In this document: positions 34,101 through 43,700 of the stretch, piece after piece
How the letters are laid out: every line of letters begins with the position of its first letter
Position numbering within the stretch: position 1 is the stretch's first letter
NCBI GenBank assembly: GCA_017590115.1
Contig: JAGGNK010007115.1
Coordinates: 2,321,871 to 2,385,870, forward strand
Direction of reading: 5' to 3'
DNA from: Montifringilla adamsi
Lineage: Eukaryota; Chordata; Aves; Passeriformes; Passeridae
DNA: 64,000 nt
Made by a program: the position numbers and the translations under genes
Notes under the pieces: generated by a model
Seen by the model: the letters and a program-made list of their open reading frames with translations, nothing else
What the model was told of the DNA's origin: nothing
The model's database searches: none

Positions 34101-37100
34101 TGTTAACCTGTCATTAAATCTTCAAGCAGGGAGAAGAAAAGTCAATATCTGTTGTGCTTCTTTCTCCTGGGACAATACACAACCAGCCAAAAAAACCTCA
34201 CCTGGTGGTACTCCAGCTCTTTCTGCTTTGCATCTTCTGCCTCCTGCAGAGCAAGGACCTGAGCCTCCTCTTGCTCCAATGGCTTAGTGAGATCTTGATA
34301 CTTTAAAGCTGCAGCTTTTCTCTGAGAAATATAAATAAACTGTTTGTATTAGGTTAGCCAACATTGCTCAATGAGTCAGGGTGTAAGCAACTGATCTTTC
34401 TAGAACATGCACCAGAGTGGCATCTGCCTCTCCATTTCCTCATGGGCTTTTTACTAAACTGCTTATGGAGTTTCTAATCTAATCCTCATCCCATTTTTTG
34501 CTGGCATATTGCTCTGTTTCTGCATTCAATGCATCTGAGATAATTCAGTCCCAGGAAGCTTTTCTCTCTCTATTTTCTCATCTTTAGAGTTTTGGGGTTT
34601 TTTTTCCCTCTTTTATCAGGAAGTTCTATTTTGACTTCTAGAATTTGAGCTCCAATTTCATCAGTCAGCAAGGTTAATAAATTTTCTAGGGAGGAGAAGG
34701 TTCTTTGGAGGAGTGGATGGCAAGGTAGTACCAGGGGCAAGAACCTCATTAGCTTGAAACTGAAGCTTGACAAATTTAAGTATGCAATTCTCAGACATCC
34801 CTGATGAGCAGGGACTGCATTCCATGACCTGGAAAACCCTTCCAGTCCTGTGGTAAGAGCAATGTACATTCCAAATACAGCTCCTGCTCTGTGCCAAGCA
34901 GATTTACAATTAATCATGTTCTTTGGTTACTAAAAAAACCCAAACAAACCCTGAACAAAAACCCCCTGTCTTTGTTCCTTTGAGCCCTGGGATGATAAAG
35001 CAGCTCCACAGGTTACTGGTGAGGATGAAGTGTCTTATTCTCAGAAATCAAAAGTGGGAAGTGCATCCAGGCAGCTGCTTGCCTGGATTGTCAGGTTGCT
35101 GCTCAAACAAATCACTCTGTGAGCAGCAGGACCACCAAGGCTCCTTCCCCCTGGATCCATGTCTCCAGACTGATTTCCTCTGAGATTCTCTGAGAAGACT
35201 TGCACTCACACTGCAGCCTCTCTGTGGCAACACCAACCAGGCCCCTCTCCCACACACAGCTGCTGATTTTCACAAAATCTGTGAAGACATCATGCTTCTG
35301 ACACCTCTACCTCTCTGTCAGATTTGACAGAATTTGGCCTACAGGTTCACAGCTGTTATGTGGAAGCAGAATAAACACTGTGTGTTTCTGTGAGCCTGAT
35401 TTCTGCAGGGAACCTGCCCCCAGTGCTGGAGTATTGCTGGCACACCAACAAAGCAAAGGCTCTGCAAGATGCTGTTGCCTGATTTCCCAATCAGGGAATG
35501 CAGAAATCTCACCGTGGAGTTTCTCACGAGCTTGAAGTCCAAGTACACCAGGCTGGGAAGATGAGCGACAACAAACAGCCTGTAGTGCTCTTCACTGCAG
35601 AAAGGGTTCCCACTGAGGTTCAGTGTCTGCAAGCTTTTTAACCTCCTGAGATAGATCACCTGTGCCAAAGGGAAAGAGCTCTGTATTTCCCAGTGCTGGG
35701 GAAACACAGCCTTGGAATTTATTGCTTTTATTACAGTTGAGTTGCAATATGTATTCTGCTCTGCTGCCAAATTCACACGACAGTCAATTATGAGTTTCTA
35801 ATGGTTTTGGGAAAGGAAATACTTAAATTCACGTTGGCAATATCTAGACAACAGGAGGAGAGAGAAGGCAGATGGGGTGCACAAATCACAGGTCCTAAAT
35901 TGGTAAGATGCCCTCAAAAGAACCCCAAATAAATCCTAGCCTCCCCCCTTTTCTCACATGTAGCCACTTATTCCTTTTCTAGCTTTCATGGGAGGCAATA
36001 GGAATTTTGCCATGGCTGAGAGCAGTCACAGAACTGGGCCCCCACGAGTCAATAATCTAAAAGAAAAATGGCTGCAGTAAGCACTTAACACCAGAGGACT
36101 AAAACCATCGCTCAGACTACTTAGAAATCCTAAGGAGAATTTTATCACCTAAGGAGGGGCTTGGACACAATGGCAAATGCCAGTTTTAGAATATCTGATC
36201 CTTCAGCAGGGAATATTTGCAAAGCCAGGGAACACTCACATCTTCCAGAATGGTCAGGTTATTCTTCCCTATGGAGAAAATCTGCAGCTCTTGCAATGTG
36301 TCCATGTGCTCAATTTTAGATATTCTGTTATTGTAGAGACTGAGGTCCTGCAGTTTGACAAGAGTATCCAGGCCCTCAATTACTTCAATATTGTTGAAGG
36401 ACAGGTCTGGGGAAGAATTTATAAATTAAACATTAAATTATTTATTTCAGAACACCCTGATTCTGCTCTTTAGTACTGCATGTAGGAGTTTATGTACAGA
36501 TTTTTCTCAGGGGTGGTCCAGGTCCCACAGGAAAGGCTCAGCATTAAATCATCCTTTATTCCCATCTCCTCCTTGCAATTGTCTGTGGAACTTTTAAATG
36601 AGAGGAAAAGCTGAAGTTAGTCCATGCAGAGTCCACTTACACAGCCTGAAAGGGACTTCTGCCTTATGGGGAAACACAAAACAAGAGGAGGGGAAATGCC
36701 CCTAGAGGGGAATTTCTGTGATAAATCTGTCACTGTCTTGTTTCTTGCAGACTCTGTCCTGCCACAGTTGTGGTCACTCCCACAGGACCAAGACAAGGCA
36801 GTTCCATGTCAGTGGAGTTATGCAAAGGCTCACTTCAGCTGTCTCACTTATTGAAATGTCCTCTTCCCCTGCCAGAACATCTCTCCTAACACCTACACTC
36901 ACTGACTAAGGGCAGGATTTGCCTGAGGATTAGTACTGAGCAAGCCAAGAGTCCAAAAACAGTTTATGAGGTCTCTTGGGTGGCTGAGACACTTGTACAG
37001 CAGCAGCTGAGCCACTGCAGCCTTTGGGCAAACAAAATATGAGAGTGTGCTTCAAAACACTGTGCTTACACTGATCACTTGGTGATTCACAAGTGCCTCA

Positions 37101-39345
37101 GTCATCTGTGGAGCAGAACTGTGCAGACAACTGGGTGGAAGAACCCATTAGACATTTCACAATGTGCTTGCAAGCTCCAGCCCTGCATGCTCAGGATATA
37201 TTTAGAATTCCAGCCAGAAACGTGGCTGCAGTTCCAGGGAATGCTCTGAGCTGTGCATCTGTGTAGCTGCAAGCAGTCACATAAGGCCACAAGGATGGGC
37301 ACTCCTTGGGACAACAAGGACACCCAGTCCTTAAGGATACAGGGGTTGTAGGATTTGGAATGCCTGCAGCAGCTTTGAAAACAGAACTCAGCTTCTAAAT
37401 CACAGGGGTGTTTCCATAAATATTCCTGAAAGTCACCCCTAAACACAATACAAACCTTGGAAACAACATTGAAACCTCAGCTTCCTGTTCCTGCCACACC
37501 AAATGTATTAAACCCAGCTTTTAAACATCTGAAGGATTGTTTTGCAGCTCTGATACTCAGGCATTTTGACATTTGACAGTCAAATGAGGAGACACACAGA
37601 CAGCTGACAGCCTTCCCAGGGTAAGCTCCTATCAGTCGTGTTTGAGAAGGAAGGTGACATCCTGGTTTATCTCAGATTGCTTTGCACCTGCAAAGGCATC
37701 CACCCTCCTCTGCCTGTATCTCACCAAGCCATACAAGGTGAACCAGACTCTCCAGACCTTCTATCTTCTCAATGACGTTGTTGTCCAGCTGCAGTTTAGT
37801 CAGATTCTCTAATGGCCACAGATTATTAATCTGCAGGATGTCTAAAACCACAGGAAAAAAAAAAATAAAATTGCTTTTTATGTGAGCCAGCATTGCTTTA
37901 GCAGACACACTGCCTTGCACAAGGAAAACACGTCCAGTCTTGCCTCCAAAAGGATTTTCATCGTGTGATGAGTGCCCTGGAGAGCTCAGAGGTGCACTGG
38001 CTGGGTGAGATTCCAATGAAACAGCCCACTTAACCCCAGTGTCCTGCACCAGCAATCAGCGAGGCCAGCGAGGCGTGCAGGGGATGCTGACTGCAGCCCT
38101 GCACTCCAGTGGCTTCATGAATCCACTGCCAGGAGGGCCTGACCTTCATTTTCCTCTCCAGCTCCAAGCAGGAGGTTTGGGATGAGACTCTGCTTTTCTC
38201 TGCATTTGCAGTCCAGCAGTGCCCCACTCCTGCTTTTGTAAATTTTGTAAATTTTGTAAATCCCTCCCGGGATTCTCGGCACAGCGGAGGAAGTTGGAGT
38301 CTGCTCTTTCTGTGAAGGCTGCAGTTTAGGACTAATCAATATCCCTGCGTTTAGTTTCCTCCAAACACAGAGTCACAAGGGCAGGCTGTTTGTCACCACA
38401 GCAAAGGATCAGGACCAAGGTGACAGGAAACACAGAATATTCTCACTCTCATTTCTCTTTCCCCTGCAATGCCCTCCCAGAAGATTTCATCTGCTGTCCT
38501 GCTATCCTTGTTTTGTGAGGGTACCATAAACCAAGGAATTGCACGCACGAAATATTCACACAGTTCTGCATTTTGTATTTGCAAACAAATCTATGCAGGA
38601 CCAGGTCAAGGGAGTCTTTTCTAAGAAAATCAACTCACACACACACACAGATATTATTTTACTGGAACACAAAGAATAATCAACTGAAATTACCCCTCTC
38701 CCTCAAACACTCAAATATTGAGCCAAATGTTCCTCCCTTCCATTTTTTTGAGTGCAAGTTTACCACAGGTTTGACAGTAAGAGGCAAGCCATGGCGATGG
38801 TATGGGTGAGCAGGGAATGCCATCAGATCGGGCTGTAAGCACCACAATCTCCCAAACAGCTCTCACATAACCAGCAGCCACGGCAGAGCCTGCCCTGGGC
38901 TGGATTTGGCCGCGATCTGAGGGGCCCAGCAGGCCTGTGGCCTGTAGGTGTCACCACAATATAAATGTTAAATGAGAACAGCAGTGACAATGGGAGTGGG
39001 AAGCGAAGCAGTTCTGAAGTCACCCATCAGCAAAAGCTCCCTCTGACGAAGCTCCTTTGTACAGGTATGAGCAAAAGTCCAAGTCCAGATGTCAATTTTC
39101 GCATAATAAATCCCTGCTAATAATGGTTGCTTAATTGCCAGTTACCCACTAAAGAAGAGGAAAAATATGTATCTATTCTGATACTCACTTTTAAAACTGA
39201 ATTGTATCTCTGTCACAACTTTAACGTTGATAGTTTCCTGTCTGGCAATATCTCCAAGGTCCTCTGGACACTTCTCTTCAATGGCTTTCTGAAGCATTTC
39301 ATCATCAATAATGTTTGGCTCAATACTATTGTTAAACTGACTCAT
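25180..39345 (-). CDS. DRC3: Dynein regulatory complex subunit 3 (12 coding exons, two AT-AC introns)
   Basis: Also called LRRC48: a leucine-rich-repeat subunit of the axonemal nexin-dynein regulatory complex in motile cilia and flagella. Coding exons: 39189-39345, 37725-37841, 36240-36406, 35513-35659, 34202-34321, 33000-33112, 31533-31707, 28965-29096, 27792-27862, 26884-27007, 25421-25552, 25180-25293; 1569 nt, 522 aa (human 523). SDS22-type LRRs run from about residue 53 to 185 (e.g. LTKLQLDNNVIEKIEGL), capped by LPSLVYLDF; the rest is charged coiled coil with NGSFLFDS, DALMTLE, QCRDLEN and a C-terminal KELDSTVILEPTE. The frame closes only if exons 6/7 and 9/10 are joined across AT-AC U12 introns. 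A 5' UTR splice acceptor lies 17 nt before the ATG. It diverges from TOM1L2. Confidence 0.95.
27008..27791 (-). other. DRC3: U12-type AT-AC intron, DRC3 (between coding exons 9 and 10)
   Basis: A 784-nt intron beginning ATATCCTTTT, a perfect U12 AT-AC 5' splice site. Its branch sequence TTCCTTAAC (27028-27020) matches the consensus exactly and sits 12 nt before the terminal CTGTAC. Joining gives GGG AT|G TTT AGC CAG, i.e. ENIQG-M-FSQCRDLEN, colinear with human ENVQSLMAQCRDLEN. The intron is in phase 2 (codon 400). No GT-AG pairing restores this reading frame. Confidence 0.93.
30230..30532 (-). mobile_element. CR1 LINE 3' fragment, reverse orientation
   Basis: 'atcacagaatcccagaatgg', 'atgggcagggacaccttcca', 'cacttccagggatggggcag' and 'ggatttcttcctaatattta' identify the CR1 3' end, sense with respect to DRC3. 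It lies in the DRC3 intron between coding exons 7 and 8. Confidence 0.9.
30731..30790 (+). mobile_element. CR1 3'-terminal scrap
   Basis: Only the last ~60 bp: 'gatgctctttaaggtccctc', 'ccaaccccaaccaatctgca', then 'gttctgtgactctg'. It has the opposite orientation to the copy at 30230-30532, about 200 bp away. Confidence 0.7.
31385..31400. repeat. (ATCT)4 microsatellite
   Basis: Four tandem ATCT units in a DRC3 intron, about 130 bp from coding exon 7. Several poly(A)/poly(T) runs (31020-31048, 31217-31228, 32289-32309) lie nearby. Confidence 0.85.
31708..32999 (-). other. DRC3: U12-type AT-AC intron, DRC3 (between coding exons 6 and 7)
   Basis: A 1292-nt intron beginning ATATCCTTCC. Branch motif CCTTGAC lies at 31725-31719, 11 nt from the terminal GTCAC. 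Joining gives CTG CAG GC|A TAC GAG AAG, i.e. LLQAYEKGFVLLC, colinear with human LLETYKDKFVIIC. It is in phase 2 (codon 274). The attractive GT donor about 38 nt further on (ACAG|GTAATG) is preceded by an in-frame stop. Confidence 0.93.
33365..33535 (-). mobile_element. CR1 LINE 3' fragment, reverse orientation
   Basis: 'aacggtttgggctggaaggg', 'gatcatccagtcactgcccc', 'ttgctccaagccccatccaa' and 'agcttctctgggcaacctgt' match a CR1 3' end, in the DRC3 intron between coding exons 5 and 6. Confidence 0.88.
38234..38260. repeat. (TTTTGTAAA)3 tandem repeat
   Basis: Three perfect head-to-tail copies of a 9-nt unit in a DRC3 intron. A (CA)7 run lies at 38636-38649 in the same intron. Confidence 0.9.
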
Positions 39346-39420
39346 TGCGAGACGGAATCAGTCTTAAAGGACAGAAAAGAGAATAAATTAAATCACTGCC
39401 TGGCTACTCTTTCCAGCAGT

Positions 39421-39655
39421 CATAGAATGCCAGAACAGTTTGGGTGGGAAGGAACCTTAAAGCTCATCTCATTCCATCCTCTGCCATGGGCAGGGACACC
39501 TTCCACCACCCCAGGGTGCTCCAAGCTCTGTCCAACCTGGCCTTGGACACTTCCAGGGATGGGAAATCCACAGCTTCTCTTGTCAGCCTGTTCCAATGCT
39601 TGGCAACCCCTTCAGTGAAGAAATTTTTCATGGAAATTTAAATATCCCTAATGTT
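39421..39655 (-). mobile_element. CR1 LINE 3' fragment, reverse orientation
   Basis: 'catagaatgccagaacagtt', 'atgggcagggacaccttcca', 'ggccttggacacttccaggg' and 'gtgaagaaatttttcatgga' mark a CR1 end about 60 bp upstream of the DRC3 start-codon exon, inside its 5' UTR intron. Confidence 0.9.
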
Positions 39656-39952
39656 ACCCCAGAGGCAATGAGACTATTTGTCTTTTTCAAATTGTGCAGA
39701 GTTAATGAATGGCTGTGAAGGACTTGAATCTTCAAACTTTTGCTCGTGTAAGATGTTTATAATCACGGAGTAAGCTCGGATTTATTTTTGCATAGGACAG
39801 CGATGATAAATGTCAGAGTTCAGAGAGTTCTGTTCTCATTATGGCGTTTCATTAACAAACCAAACCTCTCTGTGGCTGTGCGTAGCACAGACCGAGGAGC
39901 AGGAAGCTCTGGATTTATCCATCCCTGGCCTTCCTCTCTCTCTTTCCTGTAC

Positions 39953-40072
39953 AATCACAGAATTATTTGGGTCGGGAGGGGCTTTAAAGCTCATCTTGTC
40001 ATGGGCAGGGACACCTTCCACTGTCCCAGGCTGCTCCAAGCCCCAGCCCGGCCCTGGACACTCCAGGGATGT
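39953..40072 (-). mobile_element. CR1 LINE 3' fragment, reverse orientation
   Basis: A short CR1 end, 'atcacagaattatttgggtc', 'atgggcagggacaccttcca' and 'cccaggctgctccaagcccc', bordering the DRC3/TOM1L2 CpG island. Confidence 0.85.
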
Positions 40073-40200
40073 GCGTTTGTCCAGCGCCTCTTCGGTCAGT
40101 GCCGGTTCCAGCCACCCCTGCCCGGTGGGCGGGAAGGGGCCGCCGCCTCCCGCTCCCAGGACCCACCGAGGCCCAGATCCCGGCCCATCAGGCCTCTCAC

Positions 40201-40330
40201 CCGCAGGTCCCCAGGGACCTGGGTCGATTCGCGGTTCCCGGTTCCCGGTTCCCGATTCCCGATTCGCACCCGCGCTTCAGCGCCCGTCGCTAAGGAAGCC
40301 CCGGTGCGTTGCTAAGGGCGGCACGTGACC
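40201..40330 (-). other. DRC3: Candidate non-coding exon 1 of DRC3
   Basis: The coding exon with the ATG has an acceptor (ctttaag) at 39363, so an upstream 5' UTR exon is required. A good minus-strand donor, CTGCGG|GTGAGAGG, places the end of that exon at 40201. The start is not determined and is assumed within about 130 bp. The exon would contain the 7-bp minisatellite. This is inference from splice motifs only. Confidence 0.4.
40225..40266. repeat. 7-bp minisatellite, 6 units
   Basis: Six tandem 7-mers of the pattern CGRTTCS: CGATTCG, three copies of CGGTTCC, CGATTCC, CGATTCG. It sits in the CpG island and probably within the DRC3 5' UTR exon. Confidence 0.9.
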
Positions 40331-40771
40331 GGCTCAGCCGCCAATGGGCATGGAGTGGGTGGGGAGGTCAGCTACCAATCAGAAGGCGAGAAATCCGTGT
40401 CAGCCAGTCAGAGCCGGGACCGTGCCCTCGGGGCGGAGAGGCCTCGGATGATTGACGTTTTCTTTGCCCAATAATGATATAGATAGTTTCGGGCTTCGCC
40501 CAATAGAGAATGGCCGTCTCATTGTCCCCGCTGTCCATCAAAGGGAGGGCGGGGAAAAGGGCGGGACTACCGCGGGGGCGGGCCCCTCGCTTGACAGTGA
40601 TGGACACCCTCTTTAACCAATGGCTTTGCCGCGCGTCCTGCAGCTGTCCAATTGAACGCAGGGAGGCGGGACTCAGCTGCCAGAGCGCGCTGTGGTTGGT
40701 GCGCGCGGCTGTCGGTCAGGGCGCGGTGCGGGAGGGGTGGGCGCTGGGCCCCTGTTTGTTGTCATCCCAAG

Positions 40772-43700
40772 ATGGAGTTTCTGCTGGGGAACCCGTTCAG
40801 CACCCCGGTGGGGCAGAGCCTCGGTACGGCGGCCTGGGGAGCGCGGAGGGGCCCGGGGAGACAGCGGGGGCTTCGGCCGACGGGCGGGGCTGGAGGCAGC
40901 GGGGGGTCCTGGGGGGCTGTGAGGGCTCTGGGGGCTGTGAGGGGCTGTGGGAGCGGTGGGGGGAGAGTCTGTGAGGGCCCGTGGGGGAAATCTGGGGCTC
41001 GGTGAGGGGGACTGGGGCTTAGGGGAGGTGTTTGGGGGTTATGGGGATCAGTGCGGGTCGGTGGGGGTGGTGAGGGAGCTCTGGGGGCTGCCGGGGGGCT
41101 CTGGAGGTGTGGGAGGGTCTCTGGGGAGCAGGGATTGCAGGGCTGGTGGGGGCTTGCAGGGGCTGGAAGGCGTTTGGGGAGTGCTGGAGGCCTCAGGGCG
41201 GGTCTCTGGGGTTAGTGGGGGGCGTGGAGAGGTCAGAGGGCAGAGAAGGTCTGGCGAACAGGCTGCTGTCCCTGAGAAGAGACTGACTCCACGTCGAGAT
41301 GGATGCAGGGAAGTTGTTGCATCCCCCAGCTCCTTTTCCTGAAGTTGAGTGCCTTCTTCCAGACCACCCGGTCACTGAGCCGCTCTTTCCAAAAGTACTG
41401 AAACCACCCCGAGCCTCTGGGTGGGCAGGGGGGTGATGTGGTCTAGAGACACCAATAAGTGCTCGTTTTTCAGCCCGGAGGCTGAATTGTGGTTTTGGTA
41501 ACGCTTTGGTGCCATTAGCAGTTACTCTGAGCCAGCTTTCACTGCCTGGCCAGTCAAGGCCTCTCTGGGCTGCTGTGGCTGCTTCCTCCCTCCCACAGAT
41601 GTGTTCTTTTGTGGCTACTCATGTTTTGGTCTGGGTTGCCGTGGCTGGGATGAAGAAAAGAAAGGAGAAAACCTGGGCATCATTTGTGCAGAGTTTGGTG
41701 ACTCTGAGTCCTCAGCTCAGCTGGGTGGGCTCTCAGTGCCTCCTGCTTTCCTCTCTTGGGCCCTGAAGAAATTTAAGATCTCTGACATTGCGGTGGGAAG
41801 GAGCAGGCTGGCTCAGGTTCCTGCAGTGCAGGAGGGCGGGCAGTCCCAAAGCCAAGGTGATGCTCAGCCGAGCGTGTCTCCTGCCAGGGAAGGCTGGGAG
41901 AATTGGGATTGTTCAGCCTGGAAAAGAGAAGCCTTGGGGTGACCTGATTGTGGCCTTCCCATATCTGAAGGGAACCTGCAGGAAAGATGGAGAGAGAGGG
42001 TCTGGAGTGACAGGACAAGGGAGAATGGCTTCAAACTGACAAGAGAGAGTGATTAGATGGAATATTGGGAAGAAATCCTTCCCTGTGAGGGTGGGGAGGC
42101 CCTGGCACAGGTTTCCCAGAGAAGCTGTGTCTGCCCCATGCCTGGGAGTGTTCCAGGCCAGGTTAGACAGGGCTTGGAGCATCCTGGGGTTGTGGAAAGT
42201 GTCCCTGCCCATGGCAGGGGTGGGATGAGGTGATCTTTAATGTCCCTTCCCACCCAAACCATTCTGGGATTCTCTAACACAGCTATGCATAGTCTAGCCT
42301 ACAGCTGTTCCACGCTGATTTATGGAATGATGGACGTCTTTGAAAATCATAGTGGAGAAAACTTTTCAGAGTGTTAGCTCATGATCTCAAACCTTTTTTC
42401 TAGTCCTTTCCTCATCCCCACGTGCAGGGACACCCCCTGGCTGAGGTGAGAGGCCCTTGCCTGGGTGAGTCTCACGCTGTGCTTCGAGCGTGGCTGGGCT
42501 CTCTCTGTCAGGCTGTATGGAGCATATGTATAACTTGCTGTTTATCCTCAGCCATCTGGGCTGTTTATTTCTTCTGCTGAGGGAGAGCAGTGCCGGGAAT
42601 CAAGGAGAGCAGCTCAAGAGAAAGGTGATTTTAGAGTGAGTTGGCTTTGTTGTGTTTTGCCATCAGAGCAGCCCTGCCAGGACAGCTGGGCCAGGCCTCT
42701 GCCTGGGGAGGGAAGGCACCAATTTCTCCTCTCTTCATTGGCAGCTTCTTTTAGCATCAGGCAGTGGTTTGAAGGAGCTGAAGAATTGTTGGGGAGCAGG
42801 GAGGGAGGAGTGGTAAAATCTGCTTTTTTAGCCTTCTGCCTGTTTAGCTCCAGAGTGCAAAGGTTTTCACAGCTCTCACATCCCTTCGCTCGCTGAGCAA
42901 GCGGTCGCTGCCAGCTTGGAGGCTTTGAACACTGAGCTGCTTCCATCAGATAAGGTTAGGTGTGCAGCTTCCCTTAATGCAAAATTCAGCTGCGCTTTCA
43001 GAATGTTTTTCTTTACTCCCAGGGGGAAGAGATAACTGCAGATTTTATTTTGGAAGACAAATTTTTCTGCTTCTCCTATCGCTGCCAGTTATCCCTTTCT
43101 GAGACAGCAGTAAAACAAAAGCATGCCTTGTTCTCAGACACTGCTATTTGCCCAGTGCTTCCACAGTTTGTTTTTCCAATGAGCTTGAGGAATATAATTT
43201 TCACTTATGCTTCTCTTCATTCTTTGAAAGAAATGGAATAATTTTGTATTTCTGTTTAAACATATTGTGTTGTACACAGTTGTGATGTTTTCAAGCAAGG
43301 CCTAACACTCACCATAAGGGAGAAATGCAGAAAATCCTGTAGGTCCATCAGCACACCAAGAATGTGTGTTCTCTGCCAGGAAGTAGCAGAGGTTCAAGGG
43401 AAGATTTAATTAGGGCTCTACAGTATCTGCAGATAAATGCCAGGTCTGAAAGAACAAAGATGTCAGGAAAGGTTTGGGGAGAGCTGAGAGAGGTAATACA
43501 AGGGATTTTCTCTTTTCTCCTCTTTATCTGGATAATGTCTGAAGCTAGGCAGGCTTTTTATGTTAACTCTTTTGCTTAATGTGGGAAAGTAATGCTAGGA
43601 TGAGCTCAGAGGATTTGTAATGGAGATGGATAGAGTCTCCTGCATCTGAAGTGCCAGTTGAAATGGCAGCCAGGTTCCTCATGGCTGAAGCTTACCTGAT

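Larger units (their letters stand above)
40080..41250. promoter_or_regulatory. CpG island covering the DRC3/TOM1L2 divergent promoter
   Basis: GC-rich DNA spans the putative DRC3 first exon, the gap and TOM1L2 exon 1. Six CCAAT boxes read on the plus strand (40341, 40375, 40468, 40500, 40617, 40648), with a CACGTGAC E-box at 40322-40329 and GC boxes near 40551-40581. Two GTYGCTAAGG motifs (40286-40295 and 40308-40317) resemble RFX X-box half sites, which would fit a ciliary gene. There is no TATA box. Confidence 0.75.
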
